The notes under the pieces: model-generated
The model's input: only the letters and a program-made list of their open reading frames with translations
What the model was told of the DNA's origin: nothing
Databases searched by the model: none
Made by a program: the position numbers and the translations under genes
DNA from: Paraburkholderia sp.
GTDB taxonomy: Bacteria > Pseudomonadota > Gammaproteobacteria > Burkholderiales > Burkholderiaceae
Length of the DNA: 64,000 nt
Direction of reading: 5' to 3'
Assembly: GCA_004322045.1 (NCBI GenBank)
Contig: SCRN01000025.1
Span: 1-64,000, forward strand
Part shown: positions 21,040 through 31,338 of the stretch, one piece after another
Numbering within the stretch: the stretch's first letter is position 1
Layout of the letters: every line of letters begins with the position of its first letter

Positions 21040-21741
21040 CTACGCGCTCTTGGCGAGACGATAACCGCTGCCGCGCACCGTTTCGATCATAGCATCGCAA
21101 CCGGCCGGCTTTAGCGCGGCGCGAAGCCGCTTGATATGGACATCGACCGTGCGCTCCTCGACGAACACATGATCGCCCCAGACCTGATCGAGCAGTTGCG
21201 TGCGGCTATGCACCCGCTCGGGGTGAGTCATGAAAAAGTGCAGCAGACGGAACTCCGTGGGGCCTAGATCGAGCTTGATCTCGCTTCCCGATCCATGCGC
21301 CGCGACCCGATGCGTGGCCGGATCGAGCTTGAGCCCGTTGATGGCCACCACGTCCTCGGTCAACTGCGGCGCGCGACGGCGCAGCACGGCCTTGATGCGG
21401 GCCATCAATTCCTTGGGCGAAAACGGCTTCGTGACGTAATCGTCGGCGCCGATCTCGAGCCCCAGCACCTTGTCTTGCTCATCGCCACGCGCCGTCAGCA
21501 TGATGATCGGGATGTGCTTCGTACGCTCGTTGTTGCGCAGATCGCGCGCGAACGCGATGCCCGACTTGCCGGGCAACATCCAGTCCAGCAAGACGAGATC
21601 GGGCAGCACGTCGCTGATCAACGCCTGGGCCTGCTCCGCGTTATAAGCCCGGATCGGGCAATGGCCCGCATGCTGCAGGTTGACCGAAATCAGTTCGGAA
21701 ATGGCGGGCTCATCTTCAATGATGAGAATGCTGCTCGTCAT
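21040..21741 (-). CDS. phoB: Phosphate regulon response regulator PhoB
   Basis: A 233-residue OmpR-type regulator. The receiver domain (1-120) has acidic residues in IIEDEPAIS and the phosphoacceptor Asp53 in LVLLDWMLPG; the winged-helix domain covers about 130-230, with FFMTHPERVHSRTQLLDQVW (only 20 residues quoted) and the RTVDVHIKRLR recognition helix of PhoB. It activates genes with Pho boxes such as the one in front of pstS. AGGTGACG precedes the ATG. It is 11 nt behind phoU. Confidence 0.97.
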   Translation of the reverse strand: MTSSILIIEDEPAISELISVNLQHAGHCPIRAYNAEQAQALISDVLPDLVLLDWMLPGKSGIAFARDLRNNERTKHIPIIMLTARGDEQDKVLGLEIGADDYVTKPFSPKELMARIKAVLRRRAPQLTEDVVAINGLKLDPATHRVAAHGSGSEIKLDLGPTEFRLLHFFMTHPERVHSRTQLLDQVWGDHVFVEERTVDVHIKRLRAALKPAGCDAMIETVRGSGYRLAKSA

Positions 21742-21752
21742 CGTCACCTCTA

Positions 21753-22457
21753 TTAACCCAGTGCTTCGCGTTCGAGGGCGTCGCGCGATTTGTGCCGTAC
21801 GTCCGTCCCCTTCACGATATAGATGATGAACTCGGCAATGTTCTTCGCATGGTCGCCGATACGCTCGATCGCCTTCGCGATGGTCAAGAATTCGAGCCCC
21901 GCGGAAATCGTGCGCGGATCTTCCATCATGTAGGTGACGAGCTTGCGCACGAAAGCGCGGAATTCCTCGTCGATGGCCTTGTCGTCGCGCACGATCTGAG
22001 CGGCCGCCACCGTGTCCAGGCGTGCGAACGCATCGAGTGCGCGACGCAGAATCGACACGGCCATCTCGCCCGAGACTTTGATCTCCGCGATGTTCACCGT
22101 GCGCGAGGCGCCGTCTTCCGTCAAACGTTTGACGCGCTTGGCGATCTTCTCCGCCTCGTCGCCCGCCCGCTCGAGGTTGGTGATCGTCTTCGAGATCGCG
22201 AGCAACAAGCGCAAATCGCGCGCAGCAGGCTGACGCCGCGCGATGACATTGCTGCACTCTTCGTCGATCACGACTTCCATCGTGTTGACCGTTTCTTCGG
22301 CCGCGATCACCTGATCGGCGATGCTCTCGTCGAACTCGTTGAGCGCCTGCATGGCACGCGTGATCTGCGCCTCGACGAGCCCGCCCATCTCGAGCACCTT
22401 CGACGAGACGAGGTTCAGATCCGCATCGAACTGGCTCGACAAATGTTTATCCGTCAT
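21753..22457 (-). CDS. phoU: Phosphate signalling protein PhoU
   Basis: A 234-residue all-helical protein with the two PhoU repeats; EECSNVIARRQPAARDLRLL and RIGDHAKNIAEF contain the metal-binding ExxxD/DxxxD signatures. It links the Pst transporter to PhoR and represses the regulon in high phosphate. I chose the ATG at 22457 because AAGGAG lies 6 nt before it; an in-frame ATG at 22475 would overlap pstB. It follows pstB by 10 nt. Confidence 0.96.
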   Translation of the reverse strand: MTDKHLSSQFDADLNLVSSKVLEMGGLVEAQITRAMQALNEFDESIADQVIAAEETVNTMEVVIDEECSNVIARRQPAARDLRLLLAISKTITNLERAGDEAEKIAKRVKRLTEDGASRTVNIAEIKVSGEMAVSILRRALDAFARLDTVAAAQIVRDDKAIDEEFRAFVRKLVTYMMEDPRTISAGLEFLTIAKAIERIGDHAKNIAEFIIYIVKGTDVRHKSRDALEREALG

Positions 22458-22467
22458 GGTTGTCTCC

Positions 22468-23316
22468 TTAGCCAAAGCGGCCGGTGATGTAATCCTCGGT
22501 TTCCTTGCGGACCGGCTTGATGAAGATCTTTTCGGTGTCGCCGAACTCGATCAATTCGCCAAGATACATGTATCCCGTGTAGTCGGAGCAACGTGCCGCC
22601 TGCTGCATATTGTGCGTGACGATGACGACCGTGTAATCGCTCTTGAGCTCGGCAATGAGCTCCTCCACGCGGCCCGTGGAAATCGGATCGAGCGCCGAGC
22701 ACGGTTCGTCGAGCAACAGCACTTCCGGGCGGATCGCAATGCCGCGCGCAATGCAAAGGCGCTGCTGCTGACCGCCCGACAAACCGTAGCCGCTTTGGCC
22801 GAGCTTATCCTTGACCTCGCTCCAGAGCGCCGCCTTCGTCAAGGCCCACTCGACGCGGTCGTCCATCTCCGAGCGCGAGAGCGATTCGAACATCTTCACG
22901 CCGAACGCGATGTTGTCGTAGATCGACATCGGAAACGGCGTCGGCTTTTGGAACACCATCCCGACGCGCGCGCGCAGCAACGAGATGTCGCGATGGGTCG
23001 CGAGCAGGTTTTCGCCGTCCATCATGATCGCGCCTTCGGCCCGCTGCTCGGGATAGAGCGCGAACATCTTGTTGAACGTGCGCAAAAGCGTGGACTTGCC
23101 GCAACCCGACGGGCCGATGAATGCCGTTACCTTGCCTTCGGGAATGGAAAGGTTGATGTTCTTCAGCGCATGGTATTTGCCGTAGAAGAAGTTCAAATTC
23201 TTCACTTCGATCTTCGGCGCGAGGGGCGCAAGCGACGGCTCGCCGGTGGCCGGCTCGTGGCCGGCGGGCGACGCGGGACGCTCGATTTGGGACAGGTGAC
23301 TCTCAGCCATGTTCAT
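22468..23316 (-). CDS. pstB: Phosphate ABC transporter ATP-binding protein
   Basis: A 282-residue ABC ATPase: Walker [11 protein letters not shown]-loop [10 protein letters not shown] (the PFPMSIYDN form is typical of PstB), signature [14 protein letters not shown], Walker [13 protein letters not shown] and H-loop [10 protein letters not shown]. An N-terminal extension of about 35 residues precedes [11 protein letters not shown]. It energises phosphate import through PstC-PstA. GGAG lies 6 nt before the ATG; a second ATG two codons on is possible. It is 16 nt behind pstA. Confidence 0.97.
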   Translation of the reverse strand: MNMAESHLSQIERPASPAGHEPATGEPSLAPLAPKIEVKNLNFFYGKYHALKNINLSIPEGKVTAFIGPSGCGKSTLLRTFNKMFALYPEQRAEGAIMMDGENLLATHRDISLLRARVGMVFQKPTPFPMSIYDNIAFGVKMFESLSRSEMDDRVEWALTKAALWSEVKDKLGQSGYGLSGGQQQRLCIARGIAIRPEVLLLDEPCSALDPISTGRVEELIAELKSDYTVVIVTHNMQQAARCSDYTGYMYLGELIEFGDTEKIFIKPVRKETEDYITGRFG

Positions 23317-23332
23317 AAGGCGCTCCGTCGCT

Positions 23333-24229
23333 TTATTTCTTGCCGAACATCGTACGCGCCAGGATGTTCAATCCAAGCACGCCGAGCGTAATCAGGAATA
23401 CACCGGCCCACGCGAGCGATTGCCACTGCGGGAACGGGCTCATTGCAAACTTGAAGATCGTCACGGGCAAATTCGCGATCGGCTGATTCATGTCGACCGA
23501 GAAGAACTGGTTCGACAATGCCGTGAAGAGCAGCGGCGCCGTTTCACCCGCGATACGCGCCACGCCGAGCAGCACGCCCGTCATGACGCCGGACATCGAC
23601 GCCTTCAGCGTGATCGAGAGCACCATTTTCCACTTCGGCACGCCGAGCGCAAACGCCGCCTCTCGCAGCGCATTGGGCACGAGGTTCAACATGTTCTCGG
23701 TCGTGCGGATCACGATCGGAATCTGCAGCAGCGCGAGCGAAACCATGCCGGCCCAGCCCGAGAAGTGCCCCATCTTCGCCACGACGATGGCATAGACGAA
23801 CAAGCCGACCACGATCGAGGGCGCCGACAACAGAATGTCGTTGATGAAGCGCGTCGTGGCGGCCAGCCAGCCCTTGCGGCCGTACTCGGCCAAATAGACG
23901 CCGGCGAGCACACCGATCGGCGTGCCGACCACCGTTGCCGCGCCCACGAGCATCAGCGTGCCCACGATCGCATTGGCGAGGCCCCCGCCGTCCGTGTTCG
24001 GCGGCGGCGTCGATTGCGTGAACAATGCGAGCGACAAGCCGCCGACACCGAGGCTCAGCGTCGTATAAAGAATCCACACGAGCCAGAGCAGCCCGAACGC
24101 CATGGCGGCCATCGACATTGCCAGCGCGATGGCGTTGACCGTGCGGCGGCGGCGCTGCAAACGCTCGCGCGTGGCGGCGAACACTTCGGGGTTCGCCGCA
24201 CCCGGGATTTGCATCGATGGTCCGTTCAT
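23333..24229 (-). CDS. pstA: Phosphate ABC transporter permease PstA
   Basis: A 298-residue permease with six TM segments. The EAA loop region reads [20 protein letters not shown] (about 195-215), and the conserved [17 protein letters not shown]-like block is present as [16 protein letters not shown]. The start ATG overlaps the pstC stop by 4 nt (ATGA), so the two permease halves are translationally coupled, which favours equal amounts. Confidence 0.96.
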   Translation of the reverse strand: MNGPSMQIPGAANPEVFAATRERLQRRRRTVNAIALAMSMAAMAFGLLWLVWILYTTLSLGVGGLSLALFTQSTPPPNTDGGGLANAIVGTLMLVGAATVVGTPIGVLAGVYLAEYGRKGWLAATTRFINDILLSAPSIVVGLFVYAIVVAKMGHFSGWAGMVSLALLQIPIVIRTTENMLNLVPNALREAAFALGVPKWKMVLSITLKASMSGVMTGVLLGVARIAGETAPLLFTALSNQFFSVDMNQPIANLPVTIFKFAMSPFPQWQSLAWAGVFLITLGVLGLNILARTMFGKK

Positions 24230-25209
24230 TTCGTGCCCTCCGCTTTCTGCAGACGCAGCAGCATCAGCTTGGAAATCGCAAGCACGATGAACGTGATGAC
24301 GAACAGGATCAAGCCAAGCTCCATCAACGCAGATGTATGCAAGCCGGGGCCCGCCTCCGCGAATTCGTTCGCGAGCGCCGAGGTAATGCTGTTGCCTGGC
24401 GAGAACAGCGAGACGTTATCGAGCAGATTCGTATTACCGATCACGAACGTGACCGCCATCGTTTCGCCAAGCGCGCGGCCAAGGCCCAGCATAACGCCGC
24501 CGATCACACCGCTCTTGGTGAACGGCAGGACGATCTTCCACATCACTTCCCAGGTCGTGCAGCCGATTCCATAGGCGGATTCTTTCAGCAGCACGGGCGT
24601 GACCTCGAAGACGTCGCGCATGACCGAAGCGATGTACGGGATGATCATGATCGCGAGAATGACGCCCGCGCACAGGATGCCGATGCCGATCGGCGGCCCC
24701 TTGAACAGTGCGCCGACGATCGGCAGCGGCCCGAGGGCAGAACCGAGCGGCGCCTCGAAGTAGGTGGCGAAGATCGGCGAAAACACGAGCAAGCCCCACA
24801 TGCCGTAGACGATCGACGGAATCGCAGCGAGCAATTCGATGGCGATGCCGAGCGGGCGGCGCAGCCAAACCGGCGACAGCTCGGTGAGAAAGAGCGCGAT
24901 GCCGAAGCTGACGGGCACCGCGATGATGAGTGCAATGATGGACGTGGCGATCGTGCCGTAGATGGGCACGAGGGCGCCGTAGACATCGCTGGGCGGATCC
25001 CAATCCGACGTCCAAAGGAAGCGCATGCCGAACTTTTCGATCGTCGGCAGCGATTCGACGATCAGCGAAACGATGATGCCGCCCAGCAGCACCAGCGTGA
25101 CGATCGCGGCCAAGCGCGCGAGATTGCCGAAGATGAAGTCGCCAAGCTGGCTCGGCGCGCGCTGAGCGTGCTCGGCTGGCGCGGTCGACATGAAGCGAGT
25201 GTCGGACAT
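24226..25209 (-). CDS. pstC: Phosphate ABC transporter permease PstC
   Basis: A 327-residue permease with six TM segments. [14 protein letters not shown] and the EAA loop [20 protein letters not shown] are PstC signatures; [18 protein letters not shown] carries the conserved charged pair used in transport. It pairs with PstA. It lies 205 nt downstream of pstS, and this gap holds a hairpin and a heptamer repeat, which may help keep its expression below that of the binding protein. Confidence 0.96.
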   Translation of the reverse strand: MSDTRFMSTAPAEHAQRAPSQLGDFIFGNLARLAAIVTLVLLGGIIVSLIVESLPTIEKFGMRFLWTSDWDPPSDVYGALVPIYGTIATSIIALIIAVPVSFGIALFLTELSPVWLRRPLGIAIELLAAIPSIVYGMWGLLVFSPIFATYFEAPLGSALGPLPIVGALFKGPPIGIGILCAGVILAIMIIPYIASVMRDVFEVTPVLLKESAYGIGCTTWEVMWKIVLPFTKSGVIGGVMLGLGRALGETMAVTFVIGNTNLLDNVSLFSPGNSITSALANEFAEAGPGLHTSALMELGLILFVITFIVLAISKLMLLRLQKAEGTK

Positions 25210-25259
25210 GTGAACCCGTGTGCTGGTGCCGCAGCCCCGATGGCGCGGCCGGTAGCCGT

Positions 25260-25289
25260 GCCCGGCAAAGCGCCTTCGCCTTGCCGGGC
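25260..25289 (-). other. Intergenic hairpin in the pstS-pstC transcript
   Basis: A 13-bp stem with one mismatch (GCCCGGCAAAGCG against CGCCTTGCCGGGC, loop CCTT) lies 50 nt before pstC. It has no U-tract in the direction of transcription, so it is more likely an mRNA stabiliser or processing site for the abundant pstS message than a full terminator. This role is inferred by analogy with other binding-protein operons. Confidence 0.6.
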
Positions 25290-25295
25290 CTTCCC

Positions 25296-25393
25296 TGCGT
25301 ACTGCTTACTGCTTACTGCTTACTGCTTACTGCGTACTGCGTACTGCTGACTGCGTATTGCTTACCTACTGCTTGATACGTTCTGCGTACTGC
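25296..25393. repeat. Heptanucleotide tandem repeat (TGCTTAC/TGCGTAC) between pstS and pstC
   Basis: Ten uninterrupted 7-bp units run from 25296 to 25365: TGCGTAC, four TGCTTAC, two TGCGTAC, TGCTGAC, TGCGTAT, TGCTTAC. Degenerate units continue to 25393. It is non-coding and inside the pstS-pstC gap, ending 21 nt after the pstS stop. Such arrays change copy number by slippage. Confidence 0.9.
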
Positions 25394-25414
25394 CTGTGGC
25401 TTCTTCTCGCCTGC

Positions 25415-26446
25415 TTACTCGGCGATTGCCTTGCCCGAGGCATCCTTCACGTTGGCCTTCCATTGCTTTTCGATTTCAGCCGTCACCGACTGCGGCAGCG
25501 GGATGTAGTCGAGCGACGTCACGGCATCGCTGCCGTTCTTGAAACCCCAACTGAAGAACTTGAGCGCTTCCGCGCCTTGCGTGGGCTTGTCTTGCGTCTT
25601 GTGCAGCAGCACGAAGGTCGCGCCGACGATCGGCCAGGCTTGCGCGCCCGGCTCATTCGTCAGGATCTGATAGAACGACTTGTTCCATTCAGCCCCTTTC
25701 GCGGCGGCAGCAAACGTGGCCGTATCCGGCGTCACGACCTTGCCGTCGTGATTCTGCATCTTCGTGTAGACCATGTGGTTTTGCTTCACGTAGGCCCATT
25801 CGACATAGCCGATCGCGCCCGGCAGACGTTGAATGAACGCGGCGACGCCGTCGTTACCCTTGCCGCCCGTGCCCGTCGGCCAGTTGACCGTCGTGCCTTC
25901 GCCGATCTTCGACTTCCATTCCGGGCTCACCTTCGACAGATAGTCGGTCCAGATGAAGGTCGTGCCCGAGCCGTCGGCACGGCGCACCACGGCGATCGCC
26001 GTGTCCGGCAGCTTGACGCCAGGGTTCAGCTTGGCGATGGCCGGGTCGTTCCACTTCGTGATCTTGTTCAGGTAGATGTCGGCGAGGACTTCGCCCGACA
26101 GCGTCAGCTCGCCGGCCTTGATGCCGGGCAAATTGACCGCCGGCACGACGCCGCCGACTACCGTCGGGAACTGGAACAGGCCCTGCTTTTCGAGCTCGTC
26201 GTCCTTGAGCGGCATGTCCGAACCGGCGAAATCGACGGTCTTCGCCTCGATCTGCTTGATACCGCCCGACGAACCGATGCCCTGATAGTTCACCTTGCCG
26301 CCGCCGCTCTTCACATAGGAATCGGCCCACTTCGTGTACAGCGGTGCGGCGAACGTGCTGCCGGCGCCGGTAATGTCGGCGGCTTGCGCGGAAACGGCGA
26401 AAAGCACGCCGGCGAGGCCAGCGAACGCAGTCTGCATCAATTTCAT
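25415..26446 (-). CDS. pstS: Phosphate ABC transporter periplasmic binding protein
   Basis: A 343-residue binding protein with a signal peptide ([20 protein letters not shown], cut after AQA). [38 protein letters not shown] (phosphate-binding loop) and [20 protein letters not shown] are the PstS ligand blocks. It captures phosphate in the periplasm for PstCAB. It is the first gene of the cluster; a PhoB box lies 60-77 nt upstream. Confidence 0.97.
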   Translation of the reverse strand: MKLMQTAFAGLAGVLFAVSAQAADITGAGSTFAAPLYTKWADSYVKSGGGKVNYQGIGSSGGIKQIEAKTVDFAGSDMPLKDDELEKQGLFQFPTVVGGVVPAVNLPGIKAGELTLSGEVLADIYLNKITKWNDPAIAKLNPGVKLPDTAIAVVRRADGSGTTFIWTDYLSKVSPEWKSKIGEGTTVNWPTGTGGKGNDGVAAFIQRLPGAIGYVEWAYVKQNHMVYTKMQNHDGKVVTPDTATFAAAAKGAEWNKSFYQILTNEPGAQAWPIVGATFVLLHKTQDKPTQGAEALKFFSWGFKNGSDAVTSLDYIPLPQSVTAEIEKQWKANVKDASGKAIAE

Positions 26447-26505
26447 GAAATTAACCCCCAGTGGTGTGGTCGTGGAATCGCGACACCGCGAAGATTAGGG
26501 CGAAA

Positions 26506-26523
26506 CTGTGACAGTACTGTGAC
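26506..26523 (-). promoter_or_regulatory. PhoB box upstream of pstS
   Basis: Two identical 7-mers (CTGTGAC on the plus strand, GTCACAG on the minus strand) lie exactly 11 bp apart, the spacing of Pho box half-sites (consensus CTGTCAT repeated with a 4-bp spacer). On the minus strand TAATCT at 26497-26492 lies 8 bp downstream and can serve as the -10. A further TGTCATGTGACA element lies at 26532-26545. Confidence 0.75.
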
Positions 26524-26649
26524 GATCGATGAATGTCACATGACAATAAGCTTTCTGTGTGAAAGAAACATCGCGCAATTAGCGACAAATAGAAGAAATT
26601 AGCGAAACATGAAGACAAAGCACGCTGCGCATCGGTCAAAGCATAGGAG

Positions 26650-26680
26650 AAAAATGCCGCTCAATGCGAGTCGAGCGGCA
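26650..26680 (-). terminator. Terminator of glmM
   Basis: On the minus strand an 8-bp stem TGCCGCTC / GAGCGGCA with a 10-nt loop is followed by TTTTTCTCC, 16 nt after the glmM stop. It separates glmM from the pstS promoter region. Confidence 0.85.
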
Positions 26681-26695
26681 ATTATTTCGCGACGG

Positions 26696-28054
26696 CTACG
26701 CGGTTGCCTGCTCGACGGCGCGAGCAATGTCTTGGGCGTGACGAACGGCCGCCTCACGCTGGCTGGCCTCGACCATGACGCGAAGCACGGGCTCGGTGCC
26801 GGAGGCGCGGATCAGCACGCGGCCGCTACCGTCGAGCGCGCGCTCGGCGCTCGCCACGGCCTGCTGGATCGCCTCGCTGTGCTTCCAATCGGCGCCTGGA
26901 CGCATCCTCACGTTGATAAGCTGCTGCGGGAACAGTGTGACGCCTTCCAGTAGTTCGCTGAGCGTGCGCCCGCTGCGTTTGATGGCAGCCAGCACGAGCA
27001 GCGCCGAGACGATACCGTCCCCCGTGGAATGGCGATCGAGCGACAAAATATGCCCCGAACCCTCTGCGCCGAGCTGCCAGCCGCGTTCATGCAATTGCTC
27101 GAGCACGTATCGATCGCCAACGGCCGCGCGCACGAAGGGCACCCCTTCGCGCTGCAGCGCGACTTCGATGGCCATATTCGTCATCAGCGTGCCGACCGCG
27201 CCGGGCACTCGGCCCTCGGTGGCCATGCGGTCCTTCACGAGCACGTAGAGCAATTCGTCGCCGTTGTAGAGCCGCCCTGCGGCGTCGACGACTTGCAGAC
27301 GATCGGCGTCGCCGTCGAGCGCAATGCCCAGGTCGGCGCGATTGGCCCGCACTGCTCGAACCAGCGCATCGGGCGCCGTCGCGCCAACGCCATCGTTGAT
27401 GTTGAAGCCATTGGGCGCGACGCCGATCGGCACGACGTCAGCGCCCAGTTCGTGGAACACATGGGGAGCGATGTCATACGCCGCTCCGTGCGCGCAATCG
27501 ACGACGAGCTTGAGCCCGTGCAAGTCGAACGCCGCAGGAAACGTGCTTTTGCAGAACTCGATATAGCGGCCAGCAGCGTCGTCGAGCCGCCGCGCCTTAC
27601 CGAGTTGTTCCGAGCTTGCGCAGACGAGCGGCTGCTCGAGCTGCTCCTCGATGCGCGACTCGACTTCGTCGGGCAGCTTGTTGCCGTCGGCGCTGAAAAA
27701 CTTGATGCCGTTGTCGTAGTACGGGTTGTGCGACGCGCTGATCACGACACCTGCCGCAAGTCGCAGCGCCCGCGTGAGATAGGCCACGCCCGGCGTGGGC
27801 ATCGGCCCCGCCAGCATCACGTCGACGCCCGCCGCCGAAAAGCCCGATTCGAGCGCCGCTTCGAGCATGTAACCCGAGACGCGCGTGTCCTTGCCGATCA
27901 GCACTGTCGGCCGCGTCGCGGCTTTGGCCCACCGGTCCGCTTGAGCGAGCACCTTGCCGGCCGCATAGCCCAGGCGCAACACGAAATCGGGGGTAATCGG
28001 CGCCTCGCCCACTTTTCCCCGAACGCCGTCTGTGCCGAAATATCGCCGTGCCAT
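26696..28054 (-). CDS. glmM: Phosphoglucosamine mutase
   Basis: A 452-residue alpha-D-phosphohexomutase. [12 protein letters not shown] opens the protein, the phosphoserine loop is [14 protein letters not shown] (catalytic Ser108), the metal loop is LDGDADRL, the sugar loop ends in GAEGSGHIL, and [14 protein letters not shown] binds phosphate. It converts glucosamine-6-phosphate to glucosamine-1-phosphate for UDP-GlcNAc, peptidoglycan and LPS. It follows folP by 61 nt in the common folP-glmM order behind ftsH. Confidence 0.97.
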   Translation of the reverse strand: MARRYFGTDGVRGKVGEAPITPDFVLRLGYAAGKVLAQADRWAKAATRPTVLIGKDTRVSGYMLEAALESGFSAAGVDVMLAGPMPTPGVAYLTRALRLAAGVVISASHNPYYDNGIKFFSADGNKLPDEVESRIEEQLEQPLVCASSEQLGKARRLDDAAGRYIEFCKSTFPAAFDLHGLKLVVDCAHGAAYDIAPHVFHELGADVVPIGVAPNGFNINDGVGATAPDALVRAVRANRADLGIALDGDADRLQVVDAAGRLYNGDELLYVLVKDRMATEGRVPGAVGTLMTNMAIEVALQREGVPFVRAAVGDRYVLEQLHERGWQLGAEGSGHILSLDRHSTGDGIVSALLVLAAIKRSGRTLSELLEGVTLFPQQLINVRMRPGADWKHSEAIQQAVASAERALDGSGRVLIRASGTEPVLRVMVEASQREAAVRHAQDIARAVEQATA

Positions 28055-28115
28055 CGTGAAATCCTTTGCTCTCGAATGATTGTTGAATAAATAAATGAAT
28101 GACCGTCGTCAGCCG

Positions 28116-28988
28116 TCAGCGAGCGGCGAGCTCCGCTTCGCGAACGGCCGCCCAGACCTTGAGCGCATCGACCGTTTCCGCGACATCGTGCACGCGCACG
28201 ATGGCCGCGCCGCGCTCCACCGCGCAAACCGCCGCGGCAATACTGGCCGCGACGCGCTCGGCCGGCGTCTTGCGCCCCGTTACCGCGCCGAGCATCGATT
28301 TGCGCGACATACCGGCCAGGATCGGGAACGGCGCGGCGCCGACGCCAGGGTCCGGCGCCGTCTCCGGCAGGCGCGCGAGCAACGCGAAATTGTGCTCGCG
28401 CGTCGCCTTACCGAAGCCGAAGCCCGGATCGACGCTGATCCGCCCGCGTGCGATGCCTGCTTGCGTCAGCGCATCGACGCGCGCTGCTAGAAACGCGCGC
28501 ACCTCGCCCACCACATCCGCATAATCGATCTGCCCGCGCTGCATGGTCTGCGGCTCTCCCAGCATATGCATGACGCACAGCCCGCAGTTCGTGTCGCGCA
28601 CCGCGTCGAGCGCACCGGGCCGGCGAAAGCCCCAGATGTCGTTGATGAGATCGGCGCCTGCGGCGAGCGCAGCGCGCATCACCTCTGGCTTGTACGTATC
28701 GATCGACAACGGCACGCCCGCGCCCACTAGCGCCTCGACGAGGGGCACGACCCGGTCGAGTTCCTCCTCGAGCGGCACGGGCGGCGCGCCGGGCCGCGTC
28801 GATTCGCCGCCGATGTCGATCATGTCGACGCCTTCAGCCACCATCCGCTCGGCTTGGCGCAGGGCTTCGTCACGAACCAGGAAGCGCCCGCCATCGGAAA
28901 ACGAATCGGGTGTGACGTTGAGAATGCCCATGACCCGCGGCCGCTCGAACGTGAGCGTAAAGCGGCCGCATACGAGCGGCTCAGGCAT
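28116..28988 (-). CDS. folP: Dihydropteroate synthase
   Basis: A 290-residue TIM-barrel enzyme: MGILNVTPDSFSDGGRF, DIGGESTRPGAPPV, DLINDIWGFR and SVDPGFGFGKATREH are the pterin and pABA-binding blocks; ILAGMSRKSMLG and the final VHDVAETVDALKVW complete it. It condenses pABA with dihydropterin pyrophosphate in folate synthesis and is the sulfonamide target. The ATG at 28988 starts MPEPLVCGRFTL; no strong ribosome site is seen, and the frame is open further upstream without homology. Confidence 0.95.
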   Translation of the reverse strand: MPEPLVCGRFTLTFERPRVMGILNVTPDSFSDGGRFLVRDEALRQAERMVAEGVDMIDIGGESTRPGAPPVPLEEELDRVVPLVEALVGAGVPLSIDTYKPEVMRAALAAGADLINDIWGFRRPGALDAVRDTNCGLCVMHMLGEPQTMQRGQIDYADVVGEVRAFLAARVDALTQAGIARGRISVDPGFGFGKATREHNFALLARLPETAPDPGVGAAPFPILAGMSRKSMLGAVTGRKTPAERVAASIAAAVCAVERGAAIVRVHDVAETVDALKVWAAVREAELAAR

Positions 28989-29186
28989 TGTGGGAAAGGA
29001 ATGGCGGGGAATCGACACGAGACGGCGAAAGCGAATAAGAAAGAAACGAAGACGATGCCGGAACAGGTGCCTTCGCGTTGCGCCATCGACGCACGAAACC
29101 AAGTTGCGCATCGCTGCGCGCCGGATGCGCGGCCCGCAACATGGAACGAAAGGAACGAAACGGCTGCGCCGGTGAGGCAAGCATCT

Positions 29187-29216
29187 TGGCACTAAATGGC
29201 ACCAAAGGGCACTAAA
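29187..29216. repeat. Three 10-bp direct repeats between ftsH and folP
   Basis: TGGCACTAAA, TGGCACCAAA and GGGCACTAAA follow one another without gap, immediately next to the ftsH terminator T-run. No function is known; it may be an operator or a replication-slippage product. Confidence 0.6.
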
Positions 29217-29249
29217 AAAACGGGCCGGTGCTGTTCGGCACCGACCCGT
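29214..29249 (-). terminator. Terminator of ftsH
   Basis: On the minus strand a 12-bp stem with one mismatch (29220-29231 with 29238-29249, loop of 6) is followed by a run of seven Ts, 19 nt after the ftsH stop. folP must therefore have its own promoter or rely on read-through. Confidence 0.9.
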
Positions 29250-29268
29250 TGTCTCTACCCGCCTAACA

Positions 29269-31158
29269 TCACGCCGGTGCAGTCGCGCTGCCCGGTCGCA
29301 CTTCGGCGCCCGGAGGCGTCCCGCCGCCCGACGAAGCATCGGTCGACGGCACGCTCTTGGGCGAGCGCGGCGGACGGCCGGCCATGATGTCGTTGATCTG
29401 GTCGGCGTCGATCGTCTCCCACTCCATCAGGGCTGCCGTCATGGCCTCGACCTTGTCACGGTTCTCATCGAGCAAGCGGCGCGCGAGGTTATATTGCTCG
29501 TCGAGCAAGCGGCGGATCTCAGCGTCGACCTTCTGCTGCGTCGCCTCCGAAATCGTGCGGGTGAAGCCGCGTCCGAACGGCGATGCATCGTTCTCGTCGT
29601 CGACATACACCATCGGGCCGAGCGCATCGGTCATGCCGAAACGAGCGACCATCGCGCGCGCCGTCTGCGTCGCTTTGTTGAAATCGTCCGAGGCTCCGGT
29701 GCTGACGAGGCTCAAGAACAACTCCTCGGCCACGCGACCGCCGAACAAAATGGCGAGCCGATCGAGCAGATAGTCCTTCGAGTACGTCTCGTTGTCATGC
29801 TCGGGCAACTGCCAAGTCACACCGAGCGCACGACCGCGAGGAATGATCGTGACCTTGTGCACGGGATCGGCTTTCGGCAACAGCTTGGCCACCACCGCGT
29901 GCCCCGCTTCGTGATAGGCCGTGGCGCGTTTGGCGTCCTCGCGAATCACGGCCGACTTGCGCTCCGGCCCCATGAAAATCTTGTCCTTCGCATCTTCGAA
30001 ATCCTGCATTTCGACGATGCGCTTGCCGCGTCGGGCGGCAAACAGCGCCGCTTCGTTGACGAGGTTGGCCAGATCCGCACCCGAAAAGCCCGGCGTGCCA
30101 CGCGCGATGACCGATGCATCGACGTCGTTGGCGATCGGCACCTTGCGCAGATGCACCTTGAGGATTTGCTCGCGGCCGCGAATGTCGGGCAGTCCCACAT
30201 AGACTTGGCGGTCGAAGCGGCCCGGACGCAGCAACGCCTTGTCGAGCACGTCGGAGCGGTTCGTCGCCGCGATCACGATGACGCCGGAATTGGCCTCGAA
30301 CCCGTCCATCTCGACCAGCATCTGATTGAGCGTTTGCTCGCGCTCGTCGTTGCCGCCGCCCATGCCGGCGCCGCGATGGCGGCCGACCGCATCGATTTCG
30401 TCGATGAACACGATGCAAGGCGCATGTTTTTTCGCCTGCTCGAACATGTCGCGCACCCGCGCCGCGCCCACGCCGACGAACATTTCCACGAAATCGGAAC
30501 CCGAGATGCTGAAGAACGGCACTTTCGCCTCGCCGGCGATAGCGCGCGCGAGCAACGTCTTACCGGTGCCAGGCGGCCCGACGAGCAACACGCCGCGCGG
30601 GATCCGGCCACCGAGCTTTTGGAACTTTTGCGGATCGCGCAGGAAATCGACGAGTTCGGAGACCTCTTCCTTCGCTTCGTCGCAGCCCGCGACATCGGTG
30701 AAATTGATTGCGTTGGTGTTCTCGTCGATGAGTCGCGCGCGCGATTTGCCGAACGAGAAGGCGCCGCCTTTGCCGCCTCCCTGCATCTGCCTCATCATGT
30801 AGAACCAGAAGCCGATGATTAGGATCGTCGGCCCCAGATAGTAGAGCGCAGAGACGAGCGCGTTGGGTTCCTCGTCAGCTTTGCCGCTCACTTGAACGCC
30901 ATACTTCATCAGATCGCCGACCATCCAAATGTCGCCCGGCGACACGATCTGGTACTTTTGACCGTCTGCGGGAGTGACCGTCAGATTACGTCCCTGGACG
31001 ATGACGCTCTTGACCTTGCCGGCCTTGGCATCGTCCATGAACTGCGAGTACGAGACGCCTTCCTGGACGCGGGGCTTGTCGAACTGCTTGAACACCGTAA
31101 ACAGCACCAGTGCGATGACCAGCCACACTGCTGCCTTCGAAAACATATTGTTGTTCAA
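29269..31158 (-). CDS. ftsH: ATP-dependent zinc metalloprotease FtsH
   Basis: About 629 residues. Two TM segments (about 6-25 and 103-122) flank a periplasmic domain. The AAA domain has [20 protein letters not shown] and the arginine-finger block RPGRFDRQV; the zinc site is [10 protein letters not shown]. It degrades membrane and regulatory proteins such as LpxC and RpoH in other bacteria. The likely start is a TTG at 31158 (GGAG 6 nt upstream) giving (M)[11 protein letters not shown]; an ATG at 31146 is the alternative. It lies 180 nt downstream of rlmE in the usual rlmE-ftsH order. Confidence 0.96.
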   Translation of the reverse strand: MNNNMFSKAAVWLVIALVLFTVFKQFDKPRVQEGVSYSQFMDDAKAGKVKSVIVQGRNLTVTPADGQKYQIVSPGDIWMVGDLMKYGVQVSGKADEEPNALVSALYYLGPTILIIGFWFYMMRQMQGGGKGGAFSFGKSRARLIDENTNAINFTDVAGCDEAKEEVSELVDFLRDPQKFQKLGGRIPRGVLLVGPPGTGKTLLARAIAGEAKVPFFSISGSDFVEMFVGVGAARVRDMFEQAKKHAPCIVFIDEIDAVGRHRGAGMGGGNDEREQTLNQMLVEMDGFEANSGVIVIAATNRSDVLDKALLRPGRFDRQVYVGLPDIRGREQILKVHLRKVPIANDVDASVIARGTPGFSGADLANLVNEAALFAARRGKRIVEMQDFEDAKDKIFMGPERKSAVIREDAKRATAYHEAGHAVVAKLLPKADPVHKVTIIPRGRALGVTWQLPEHDNETYSKDYLLDRLAILFGGRVAEELFLSLVSTGASDDFNKATQTARAMVARFGMTDALGPMVYVDDENDASPFGRGFTRTISEATQQKVDAEIRRLLDEQYNLARRLLDENRDKVEAMTAALMEWETIDADQINDIMAGRPPRSPKSVPSTDASSGGGTPPGAEVRPGSATAPA

Positions 31159-31338
31159 AGCCCACTCCTTCCTCATAGACGGGCGCCTACATTTACCTTG
31201 CGGCGCCACCAAAGCATTCTAATCCAGTCGGCTAGCCCCTGCCATAACGTTTCGCTACCGCGAAAATAGCGTTTTTCGGCATGCCGACGGGGCTTTCGCC
31301 ACCCGCGGCGAGGGATTTGCGCCGCGTTCCCGGTGCAG

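Noticed and set aside
18739-21114. Long plus-strand frame spanning the end of ppk1 and the antisense of phoR
   Set aside because: The composition is that of a shadow frame (Arg/Ala/His-rich), it runs across two real genes and has no motif.
23309-25350. Long plus-strand frames opposite pstA and pstC
   Set aside because: Antisense shadows of strongly conserved permease genes; rich in Arg, Asp and His with no recognisable fold.
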